6,421 nucleotides of DNA from Syntrophobacterales bacterium. Its GTDB lineage: Bacteria > Desulfobacterota > Syntrophorhabdia > Syntrophorhabdales > WCHB1-27. Location of the stretch: contig JADGQN010000280.1 of the NCBI GenBank assembly GCA_017881765.1, positions 1 to 6,421 of the forward strand. The letters are read 5' to 3'. Below the pieces are notes generated by a model. It did not search any database, was not told where the DNA came from, and saw nothing but the letters and a program-made list of their open reading frames with translations. Position numbers and translations under genes: made by a program. Below are positions 1 through 4,888 of this stretch, piece after piece (position 1 is the first letter of the stretch; each line of letters begins with the position of its first letter).

Positions 1-78
1 CTGGCCTTTGCCATCTTGCTCATATTCGTAGTGTTGAGACAACTGGAGTTGTTACGCCACCGGGACGGCCAAGACTAG
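1..78 (+). CDS. C-terminal fragment of a membrane protein (5' end outside window)
   Basis: Frame 1 is open from the first base to a TAG at 76-78 and encodes 25 residues. The fragment starts with a strongly hydrophobic run (LAFAILLIFVVL) and continues with a basic, polar tail (RQLELLRHRDGQD). This is the typical end of an inner-membrane protein, with the last transmembrane helix followed by a short positively charged cytoplasmic tail. The family cannot be recognised from so little sequence. Frame 3 is also open here until about position 239, but its translation is rich in Arg, Ser and Pro and looks non-coding, so frame 1 is preferred. No terminator hairpin is evident directly after the stop. 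Confidence 0.45.
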   Translation: MAFAILLIFVVLRQLELLRHRDGQD

Positions 79-103
79 TATCGAGTTGCGGAGATGCGCC
101 CGA

Positions 104-265
104 TCAGACGTTTCTGAGCCGGCGGCGGAGCCAGCACGTCAGGAAGAAGAGCAAGGTAGCTCCCCTGCCCTCTTTCATTATGCGTATTGCCATCCGGCGC
201 ATCCTCTCCTGCCGGTCGACCTTCCGGTCCGCGAGGTAGATGGCAAGAAGACCGTGGCAAACCAT
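104..265 (-). CDS. Possible small basic protein, 53 aa, weakly supported
   Basis: On the minus strand an ATG at 265 opens a 53-codon frame ending in TGA at 104-106. The product begins MVCHGLLAIYLADRKV, continues with an Arg/Met-rich segment, then a short hydrophobic stretch (ATLLFFLTCWL), and ends in an Arg-rich tail. It could be a small membrane-associated protein. No Shine-Dalgarno sequence precedes the ATG at 265. An internal ATG at codon 22 does have AGGAG a few bases upstream, so a 32-residue product is an alternative. The frame would converge on the membrane-protein fragment that ends at 78. I do not recognise the sequence, and it may be a chance ORF. Confidence 0.22.
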   Translation of the reverse strand: MVCHGLLAIYLADRKVDRQERMRRMAIRIMKEGRGATLLFFLTCWLRRRLRNV

Positions 266-299
266 GTGGTGATATTGTAATTTGGAATTTGAAGATTAG

Positions 300-320
300 A
301 AGGGGACCTTGGATCCCCTT
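300..320 (-). terminator. Probable intrinsic terminator of the cold-shock gene
   Basis: A perfect 7-bp stem (300-306 with 314-320; AAGGGGA/TCCCCTT) closes a 7-nt loop 36 bases past the cold-shock stop codon. On the minus strand it is followed by a pyrimidine- and T-rich stretch (CTAATCTTC), not a clean U-run, so termination may be imperfect. Position and GC-rich stem support the call; the weak T-tract lowers confidence. Confidence 0.45.
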
Positions 321-356
321 GAGAGGAGCCCCGATGTTAATCAGGGCATGTCGGCG

Positions 357-557
357 TTATACCTTTTGAACGTTGGCCGCGGCAGGCCCCTTTTTGCCAT
401 CCACGATATCGAACTTCACTTCCTGACCCTCGGCCAGGGACTTGAAGCCGGCTTCCTGAATAGCTGAGTAATGGACGAAAACGTCTCCACCGTCTTCGCT
501 CTGGATGAATCCAAAACCTTTGGACTCGTTAAACCACTTTACTGTTCCTTTTGGCAT
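357..557 (-). CDS. CspA-family cold-shock / nucleic-acid chaperone protein
   Basis: This encodes a 66-residue single cold-shock domain, full length for the family. It is a five-stranded OB-fold that binds single-stranded RNA and DNA. The diagnostic motifs are present: the N-terminal GTVKWFNESKGFGFI run containing RNP1 (KGFGFI, residues 13-18) and RNP2 (VFVHY, 26-30), with the aromatic surface W8, F15, F17, F27, H29 and Y30. Family members melt RNA secondary structure and can act as transcription antiterminators. A GGAGGT site (567-572) lies 9 bases before the ATG. The gene is monocistronic, with its own strong promoter (683-711), a leader of about 119 nt and a likely terminator at 300-320. 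Cold induction is not proven, because many CspA homologues are constitutive or respond to growth phase. The paralogue letter cannot be assigned. Confidence 0.97.
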   Translation of the reverse strand: MPKGTVKWFNESKGFGFIQSEDGGDVFVHYSAIQEAGFKSLAEGQEVKFDIVDGKKGPAAANVQKV

Positions 558-616
558 GCTTAAACTACCTCCAACTTTTTCGTTTTAATAGATTTAAGGA
601 ATACGGAATTGTGTTT

Positions 617-645
617 AAAAAACCTGCAAAGTCCAAGGCTTTTGC
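617..645 (-). promoter_or_regulatory. Terminator-like hairpin plus U6 in the cold-shock leader (candidate attenuator)
   Basis: Read on the minus strand, GCAAAAG (639-645) can pair with CTTTGC (626-631) with one bulged A and a 7-nt loop. Three bases later comes a run of six U (617-622). The structure lies about 30-60 nt into the predicted transcript and well before the ribosome binding site. The stem is short (6 bp, three of them A-U), so it would be a weak terminator. That would suit an element that cold-shock proteins melt. The regulatory role is inference. Confidence 0.3.
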
Positions 646-682
646 GGCGATCAACAACAGGTACTTCCGAAACCTCTGATCT

Positions 683-711
683 ATTATCGCACAACTACAC
701 CCAAAAGTCAA
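683..711 (-). promoter_or_regulatory. Sigma70-type promoter of the cold-shock gene
   Basis: On the minus strand a TTGACT -35 box (706-711; 5 of 6 consensus) is followed by a 17-bp spacer and a GATAAT -10 box (683-688; 5 of 6). Transcription should start near 676, giving an untranslated leader of about 119 nt before the ATG at 557. Long leaders are typical of cspA-type mRNAs. This is the best promoter match in the window. Confidence 0.75.
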
Positions 712-718
712 GAGATAA

Positions 719-847
719 TTGACAAAAATAGATAAAATCCCCTCAATTGTCTTCGCCGCGCAAAATGATTACGTTGCCAGTGTGAGACTTGAAAGGCTGG
801 CAGCCCTGCGGGCGGTGCGCGAGATGCTGGTCGCAGCCGAACGATAA
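719..847 (+). CDS. Doubtful 42-codon ORF or gene remnant upstream of the ABC ATPase
   Basis: From a TTG at 719 a plus-strand frame runs 42 codons to a TAA at 845-847. The C-terminal half (NDYVASVRLERLAALRAVRE, then MLVAAER) reads like an amphipathic helix and has coding-like GC-rich third positions. The start is poor: the only upstream purine run is AGAGA, and the TTG lies just past the -35 box of the divergent cold-shock promoter. It may be the tail of a decayed gene, a short leader ORF or chance. I do not recognise it. Confidence 0.22.
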   Translation: MTKIDKIPSIVFAAQNDYVASVRLERLAALRAVREMLVAAER

Positions 848-977
848 CCTCTCCGGTGTGCGTGTGAACGGTTAGCCTGGTGCTTGAGAATGATGCAAAT
901 ATGTGTTACACGTCTCTCTCCGGTTGCGGATATTCTCGACGCCCGAAAACTCTGGCGAAACGCGAGCAGGATAATCA

Positions 978-1769
978 ATGAAGGTTCCTCGTCTGGATTT
1001 GCGTAAGGTAAGCTTCGTCGTAAACGGTAAAAGGATCCTCAGCGATGTTTCATGGACTGTCGCACCGGAGGAGCACTGGGCCATTCTTGGACCCAACGGG
1101 GCAGGAAAGACAACGCTGCTCAACATCGTGTGCGGGTATGTCTGGCCGAACGCCGGAGGCCAGATTTATCGGAACGGTGAACCAGACGTCGATCTTGGTG
1201 ATTTGCGCAGGAGTATAGGCTGGGTCACCTCGACCCTTGTTGATGAGGTCCCCAAAAGGGAAACGGTTTTGGATACGGTCATCTCGGGAAAATACGCTCA
1301 GGTGGGCTTGTGGGCGTTTTCCTGGGAACCCCCCACGCCCAGCGATGCCAAGAGGGCCCTGGGCTACCTGAAGGAGATGGGGTGCGAAGGGCTTGCCCGG
1401 AGATACTTCGGGACCCTGTCTCAGGGCGAACAGCAGAAGGTTCTGATCTGCCGGGCCCGGATGACAGAGCCCTACCTGACCATCCTGGATGAACCATGCG
1501 CCGGGATGGACCCCGGAGCCCGCGAGGTCTTCCTCGCTTCTCTTCTGTCAATCGGAAAGAATAGCAGTCATCCAAGCTTCATTTACGTGACGCATCACGT
1601 GGAAGAGATCCTGCCTATCTTTACGAAGATCCTTATCCTCAAGGATGGCAGAGTCATGAAGAGTGGCAAAACGGATAACGTACTTTCCGGCGAAACCATC
1701 AGCGAGCTTTACGGCATCTCCGTGCAGCTCGTCAAGAAGAACGGCCGCTACTGGCCCATTCCCGCGTGA
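978..1769 (+). CDS. ABC transporter ATP-binding protein, ModF/YlmA-like (COG1119 type)
   Basis: This 263-residue protein is a single ABC ATPase domain. It shows Walker A (GPNGAGKTT, 38-46), the signature LSQGEQQKV (147-155), Walker B YLTILDEP (166-173), the D-loop region AGMDPGA (175-181) and the H-loop histidine H206 (YVTHH). The usual Q-loop glutamine is absent: after the second beta-strand the sequence is IGWVTSTL (80-87). As I recall, that pattern occurs in the ModF/YlmA group, as does the EEHWAILGPNGAGKTTLL opening. The short C-terminal extension ends in GRYWPIPA. No permease or binding-protein gene adjoins it, so it may serve a transporter encoded elsewhere or have a non-transport role. 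The ATG at 978 has a weak AGGA site 7 bases upstream, and no clear promoter was seen between 848 and 977. The gene converges with the YciI gene. The molybdate association is by family name only. Confidence 0.9.
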   Translation: MKVPRLDLRKVSFVVNGKRILSDVSWTVAPEEHWAILGPNGAGKTTLLNIVCGYVWPNAGGQIYRNGEPDVDLGDLRRSIGWVTSTLVDEVPKRETVLDTVISGKYAQVGLWAFSWEPPTPSDAKRALGYLKEMGCEGLARRYFGTLSQGEQQKVLICRARMTEPYLTILDEPCAGMDPGAREVFLASLLSIGKNSSHPSFIYVTHHVEEILPIFTKILILKDGRVMKSGKTDNVLSGETISELYGISVQLVKKNGRYWPIPA

Positions 1770-1802
1770 TACCAGGTTGCCTTCATTCATAGACCCGCGT
1801 AA

Positions 1803-2105
1803 CTACTCGAACCAACCCTTCAGCATCGGTTGGCATTCGTATAGCTTGAATTCAGTGAAACGGTACGTTGCGACACCCGACGTCTTCAACGGATCTTTTG
1901 AAAAATAATTGGTGACCTCTTCCAGGGAGTCGCCTTTAAGAACAGCAAACCCTCCGGTGCCGGCAACCGCCTTGGGTCCGGAAAAAAGAATTCGACCCTC
2001 TTCAAAGCCTTTGTTAAGAAAGGCGTGGTGGCCGCTGATTATTTCACACAGCACCGCTTCGTTGACGGCATTCTCGAATATCGATTCCATAACGAAGTAT
2101 CTCAT
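1803..2105 (-). CDS. YciI-family protein (dimeric alpha+beta barrel fold)
   Basis: The protein is 100 residues from the ATG at 2105, a usual length for YciI-domain proteins. Family features include an early conserved-type His (HHAFL, H26/H27), the glycine-rich middle (GRILFSGPKAVAGTGGFAVL, 37-56) and the DPLKTSGVATYRFTEFKLY segment (71-89), which matches the DPF..AG....EI..W/Y end of the domain. YciI proteins share the ferredoxin-like dimeric barrel. Their proposed roles range from small-molecule binding to dechlorination-type chemistry, and the substrate is usually unknown. An upstream in-frame ATG at 2132 lacks a ribosome binding site, whereas 2105 has GGAGGTG at ideal spacing. The gene starts 33 bases after the flavoprotein stop on the same strand and probably shares its transcript. 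No terminator hairpin was seen past its stop. Confidence 0.85.
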   Translation of the reverse strand: MRYFVMESIFENAVNEAVLCEIISGHHAFLNKGFEEGRILFSGPKAVAGTGGFAVLKGDSLEEVTNYFSKDPLKTSGVATYRFTEFKLYECQPMLKGWFE

Positions 2106-2113
2106 CAGACTTT

Positions 2114-2120
2114 CACCTCC
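2114..2120 (-). promoter_or_regulatory. Ribosome binding site fixing the YciI start
   Basis: GGAGGTG on the minus strand, 8 bases before the ATG at 2105. It favours that start over the longer in-frame ATG at 2132, which overlaps the flavoprotein's end region and has no such site. Confidence 0.75.
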
Positions 2121-2138
2121 CTCCCTCTCCATACGCTA

Positions 2139-2813
2139 TCATTTCAAGCCGCGGCACTCTTTCCAGAACTTATACTCGAAAGGCCATTCCTCTTTGCGCC
2201 AGGTGACCAAGGACCTCATGCGTTCTCTATACTGGGCCGCCCTGGGTTCGTGCGCATGAGCCGTTTCTTTGTCCCTCCACGCCACAACCAGGTTCTCACC
2301 CAGCAGAAACGCCTTCTTTCTCGTATCCTCAGGGAAGTTGTACCCCTCAATTTGGCCCATGGCGCTCCAAACCGAGCCCACAGGAATCCCCCCGGTGATC
2401 GCAAGGAAGTCGCTCAGATAGTCGGCAATCGGCTCCTCATCCCCTCCTCCGGAGGTCACGACCGAAGCACCGTACTTTCCCTGGAAGCCTATGCAATGAA
2501 CCACACCGCAGCAGCGGTCCAGAAACGCCTTCATTTGAGCGCTCACGTGTGATATGTAATTGGGCGTCGCCAGGACCAGTGCGTCAGCCTCCATGACCTT
2601 CTGCTTGATCGCATTGAACCCGTCCTTCTGCGGGCAGACACCTGTCTTGTGGCAGACATCGCAGGCCCTGCACGGCTTTACCTCTCCTCCCTTGATCGTA
2701 ATGGTCTCGGTCTTTGCCCCCTGGCTCTGTGCGCCCTCAAGCACGATTTTGAGTAGTGCGGCCGTGCTTCCTGCGCTTCCCTTCGGGCTGCCGACAATGC
2801 TTATGATTTTCAT
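2139..2813 (-). CDS. Iron-sulfur flavoprotein (Isf-like, flavodoxin/NADPH-dependent FMN reductase fold)
   Basis: The 224-residue protein starts MKIISIVGSPKGSAGST, the FMN phosphate-binding loop after the first beta-strand (residues 1-17). It then carries C48-x2-C51-x2-C54-x5-C60 (CRACDVCHKTGVC), the compact cysteine motif that binds a [4Fe-4S] cluster in archaeal-type iron-sulfur flavoproteins. The TPNYISHVSAQMKAFLDR segment (83-100) matches the FMN isoalloxazine-contact region, and TSGGGDEEP (120-128) the next flavin loop. Isf proteins are small cytoplasmic dimers that pass electrons from ferredoxin to acceptors such as O2, H2O2 or quinones. Extra cysteines C101, C102 and C107 follow the flavin helix. 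The ATG at 2813 is chosen over 2846 because a GGGAGAGGAG purine tract lies just upstream and the FMN motif starts there. The gene leads a two-gene operon with YciI and diverges from the AprA-like operon. The native acceptor is unknown. Confidence 0.9.
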   Translation of the reverse strand: MKIISIVGSPKGSAGSTAALLKIVLEGAQSQGAKTETITIKGGEVKPCRACDVCHKTGVCPQKDGFNAIKQKVMEADALVLATPNYISHVSAQMKAFLDRCCGVVHCIGFQGKYGASVVTSGGGDEEPIADYLSDFLAITGGIPVGSVWSAMGQIEGYNFPEDTRKKAFLLGENLVVAWRDKETAHAHEPRAAQYRERMRSLVTWRKEEWPFEYKFWKECRGLK

Positions 2814-2874
2814 TCTCCTCTCCCTGATCTTTATTTTTTGTCTCACCGCGACACGTCTCCATCCGCAACCCTAC

Positions 2875-2903
2875 ATTATAATCATGGCCTGCCCCATTTT
2901 CCA
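2875..2903 (-). promoter_or_regulatory. Predicted promoter of the flavoprotein-YciI operon
   Basis: On the minus strand a perfect TATAAT -10 box (2875-2880) sits 17 bp from TGGAAA (2898-2903; 4 of 6 matches to the -35 consensus). Transcription would start near 2868, leaving a leader of about 55 nt before the ATG at 2813. Confidence 0.5.
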
Positions 2904-2927
2904 GACCGCCTGTATAATCTTCACCCT

Positions 2928-2956
2928 TTCGCATCGTAACCGGAATCTGGTAGAAT
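2928..2956 (+). promoter_or_regulatory. Predicted promoter of the AprA-like/ferredoxin/LVIVD operon
   Basis: TTCGCA (2928-2933; 4 of 6) and TAGAAT (2951-2956; 5 of 6) are separated by 17 bp. TG at 2948-2949 gives an extended -10 (TGGTAGAAT). Transcription would start near 2963, about 50 nt before the GTG at 3016. The -35 box lies 24 bp from that of the divergent promoter, so one bound regulator could act on both operons. Confidence 0.5.
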
Positions 2957-3003
2957 ACTGCCATATGAAAGATGCAGTACGGAACCAATAGTTCGGCTGA
3001 TTG

Positions 3004-3010
3004 AGGAGGT
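3004..3010 (+). promoter_or_regulatory. Ribosome binding site fixing a GTG start
   Basis: AGGAGGT lies 5 bases before the GTG at 3016. In-frame TTG codons at 3001 and 3013 lie before or only 2 bases after this site. The longer frame beginning at 3001 would therefore translate the ribosome binding site itself, and GTG at 3016 is the likely start. Confidence 0.75.
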
Positions 3011-3015
3011 CGTTG

Positions 3016-4656
3016 GTGAAGGAAGAAATCATACAAACAGATGTCCTGTGTGTGGGTGGGGGCATAGCAGGCCTTATGGCGGCTATACGCGCGAGCGAAG
3101 TGGGGGCAAAGGTCATTGTCGCTGACAAGGCCAACACGGTGCGCAGCGGTTCGGCAGGCCTTGGAAATGATCACTTTCGCTGCTACATTCCGGAGGTCCA
3201 CGGCCCCGACATGAAACCCAACCTTGAATCGCTCGTGCGCTCCCAGGTGGGTGGGCCGATGAGGCAAGGGGTTTTTCTGCGCACCTGGGTGGAGAAGTCT
3301 TTTGATATCGTCAAGCTCTGGGAAAGCTGGGGCATACCCATGAGATACGAAGGCCGGTACGAGTTTGCGGGCCATGGGCTCCCCGGGCGAATACTTGCGT
3401 CTCTCAAATATGCAGGCAAAGATCAAAAATCGGTTCTGACGAGGGAGGCCCGGAAGAGGGGCGTAACCGTCATAAACAGGGTGATGATGTTTGACCTCAT
3501 CAATCATAACGGTAACCTGGTCGCGCTGGGAATCGATACAAGGAACGACCGGCTCCTTGTTTTTGAGGCCAAAAGCGTGGTGCTGGGCACCGGGCTCTGC
3601 ACGAGGCTCTACCCTAGTCCGACACCGGGCCACATGTTCAACATCGCTTATTCGCCTAATAACACCGGCGATGGCCGTGCAATGGCGTACAGGGCGGGCG
3701 CGGCACTTGCCAATATTGAGCTTACCATGCGGTGGGCCGGCCCCAAGTACTTCGCAAGATGCGGCAAGGGAACTTGGATAGGGGTACTCAGAGACCCTGA
3801 GGGTAAGCCGATAGGACCCTTCGTCACGAAACCTGACCGGAAGCTTGGAGACATGGCGGCGGACATCTGGCATTCGGCATTCGAAGACTTTGCCAAATCG
3901 GGCAAAGGACCTGTCTACATGGATTGCAGCGGGATCTCCGAAGAAGATTATCAATACATGAGACACTGGTTGGAGCATGAGGGAAACGCCTCCTTCCTGG
4001 ACTACCTTGAAGAGGAGAAGATCGACCTTAAAGAAAGGCCCGTGGAATTTTCCACTTACGAAATGCACCTGTCCGGCGGTGTCTATTACAATGAGAAAGG
4101 GGAGACCTCCGTCAGGGGGCTTTATGCCGCCGGCGATGAGCTATTCGGGGGCATAAGCGGAGCCGCAACCTTCGGCTGGATTGCGGGAGACAGCGCCGGC
4201 AGCTATTCACGCAACGCCGCTCTTCCCGACGCTGAAGAAGCGCGCTCGCACATTGAAGCAAAGAAACAGGAGATACGCCAGATGCTCGGGCGCGCCAGAG
4301 GCCCGGCCTGGAAGGAAGCTAATACGGCCCTTCAACAGATCATGCAGGAATACGCGGGCCCCATCCGGTCCGAGACGCTACTCAATGCGGGTCTCACTCA
4401 CGTCCGGAGACTTAAAGAAAAAGTGCGTACGACACTCGTAGCGAAGGACCGGCACGATCTGGCCCGGAGCCTCGAGGTCATAAATCTGGTGGATCTTGCC
4501 GAACTCCTTTTTCTCGCGGCCCTGGAGCGAAAGGAGACCAGGGCGGGCCACGTGCGCGTTGATTACCCCTTCACCAACCCCCTCCTCGACAAACTGCTTC
4601 TTGTGAGAAAGGGCGACGAAGGACCCGTGATGGAATGGAAAGCATTACAGCGTTGA
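3016..4656 (+). CDS. FAD-dependent oxidoreductase, AprA/FrdA/SdhA flavoprotein family
   Basis: The 546-residue protein opens with a dinucleotide-binding fold: QTDVLCVGGGIAGLMAA (GGGIAG, 14-19) with D37 ending the second strand. SGSAGLGND (44-52) follows, in the place of the SxAAxGG flavin-contact loop. TGDGRAMAYRAGAAL (217-231) and GLYAAGDELFGGISGAATFGWIAG (368-391) are the other FAD-site motifs of the fumarate reductase/succinate dehydrogenase family. EMHLSGGV (349-356) lies where these enzymes carry substrate-site residues. The C-terminal helical domain (about 405-530) ends in ETRAGHVRVDYP (507-518), matching the family's ESRGAHxRxDYP. There is no signal peptide, so the protein is cytoplasmic. 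With a dicluster ferredoxin gene 10 bases downstream, the pair resembles adenylylsulfate reductase AprAB more than Frd/Sdh, but it is shorter than typical AprA. Genuine APS reductase activity is doubtful and the substrate is unknown. Confidence 0.93.
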   Translation: MKEEIIQTDVLCVGGGIAGLMAAIRASEVGAKVIVADKANTVRSGSAGLGNDHFRCYIPEVHGPDMKPNLESLVRSQVGGPMRQGVFLRTWVEKSFDIVKLWESWGIPMRYEGRYEFAGHGLPGRILASLKYAGKDQKSVLTREARKRGVTVINRVMMFDLINHNGNLVALGIDTRNDRLLVFEAKSVVLGTGLCTRLYPSPTPGHMFNIAYSPNNTGDGRAMAYRAGAALANIELTMRWAGPKYFARCGKGTWIGVLRDPEGKPIGPFVTKPDRKLGDMAADIWHSAFEDFAKSGKGPVYMDCSGISEEDYQYMRHWLEHEGNASFLDYLEEEKIDLKERPVEFSTYEMHLSGGVYYNEKGETSVRGLYAAGDELFGGISGAATFGWIAGDSAGSYSRNAALPDAEEARSHIEAKKQEIRQMLGRARGPAWKEANTALQQIMQEYAGPIRSETLLNAGLTHVRRLKEKVRTTLVAKDRHDLARSLEVINLVDLAELLFLAALERKETRAGHVRVDYPFTNPLLDKLLLVRKGDEGPVMEWKALQR

Positions 4657-4666
4657 GGAGGAACCT

Positions 4667-4879
4667 ATGCCACCGCTCATAGATGAAAACATGTGCACCC
4701 ACTGCGGCGCGTGCGTTGACGTGTGCCAAAGTGACGTTTTTTCGATGCGCGTCGAGGATACGGTACCGGACGCAACTTACGCAGACGATTGCTGGCATTG
4801 CGGCGCCTGCGTCATGGAGTGCCCCGTGCAGGCCATCACCTTGAGAATACCGCTCCCCATGATGGTCTGCTACAAATAG
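4667..4879 (+). CDS. 2[4Fe-4S] ferredoxin, minimal AprB-like subunit
   Basis: This is a 70-residue dicluster ferredoxin. Its two motifs are C10-x2-C13-x2-C16-x3-C20 (CTHCGACVDVC) and C42-x2-C45-x2-C48-x3-C52-P (CWHCGACVMECP). The fourth cysteine of each motif is expected to ligate the opposite cluster. C20 is followed by Gln rather than the usual Pro. W43, directly after the first Cys of the second motif, is at the position of the AprB tryptophan (CWECYSC) that lies between the nearer cluster and FAD. The protein lacks the insertion in the first AprB motif and its long C-terminal tail, ending PLPMMVCYK with an extra C68. AGGAGG (4656-4661) overlaps the flavoprotein's TGA, and the ATG follows 5 bases later, so translation is probably coupled. 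The likely role is electron donor or acceptor to the upstream flavoprotein. Confidence 0.93.
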   Translation: MPPLIDENMCTHCGACVDVCQSDVFSMRVEDTVPDATYADDCWHCGACVMECPVQAITLRIPLPMMVCYK

Positions 4880-4888
4880 GAGGTAAAT

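Noticed and set aside
3..239. Plus-strand frame 3 open from the window edge to about 239
   Set aside because: The translation is Arg/Ser/Pro-rich with no recognisable pattern, and it conflicts with the hydrophobic, protein-like frame 1 fragment ending at 78.
719..748. Consensus TTGACA -35 box on the plus strand (719-724) as a promoter for the ABC ATPase
   Set aside because: No acceptable -10 box lies 16-18 bp downstream (best is TCAATT, 3 of 6), and it would give a leader of more than 200 nt. Not called.
901..913. GTGT-T-ACAC palindrome as a CRP/FNR-type operator before the ABC ATPase
   Set aside because: The symmetrical core is only 9 bases and does not match the spaced TGT...ACA half-sites of that family; likely chance.
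2911..2918. Plus-strand TATAAT (2913-2918) as the promoter of the AprA-like operon
   Set aside because: The -10 is perfect but the region 17-18 bp upstream (around 2889-2895) bears no resemblance to a -35 box. The extended TAGAAT at 2951-2956 is better supported, though a secondary start is possible.
2737..4068. 443-codon minus-strand open frame
   Set aside because: It overlaps the flavoprotein start, the divergent promoters and most of the FAD enzyme gene. Its translation has no family motifs and is a shadow of the strongly supported plus-strand gene.
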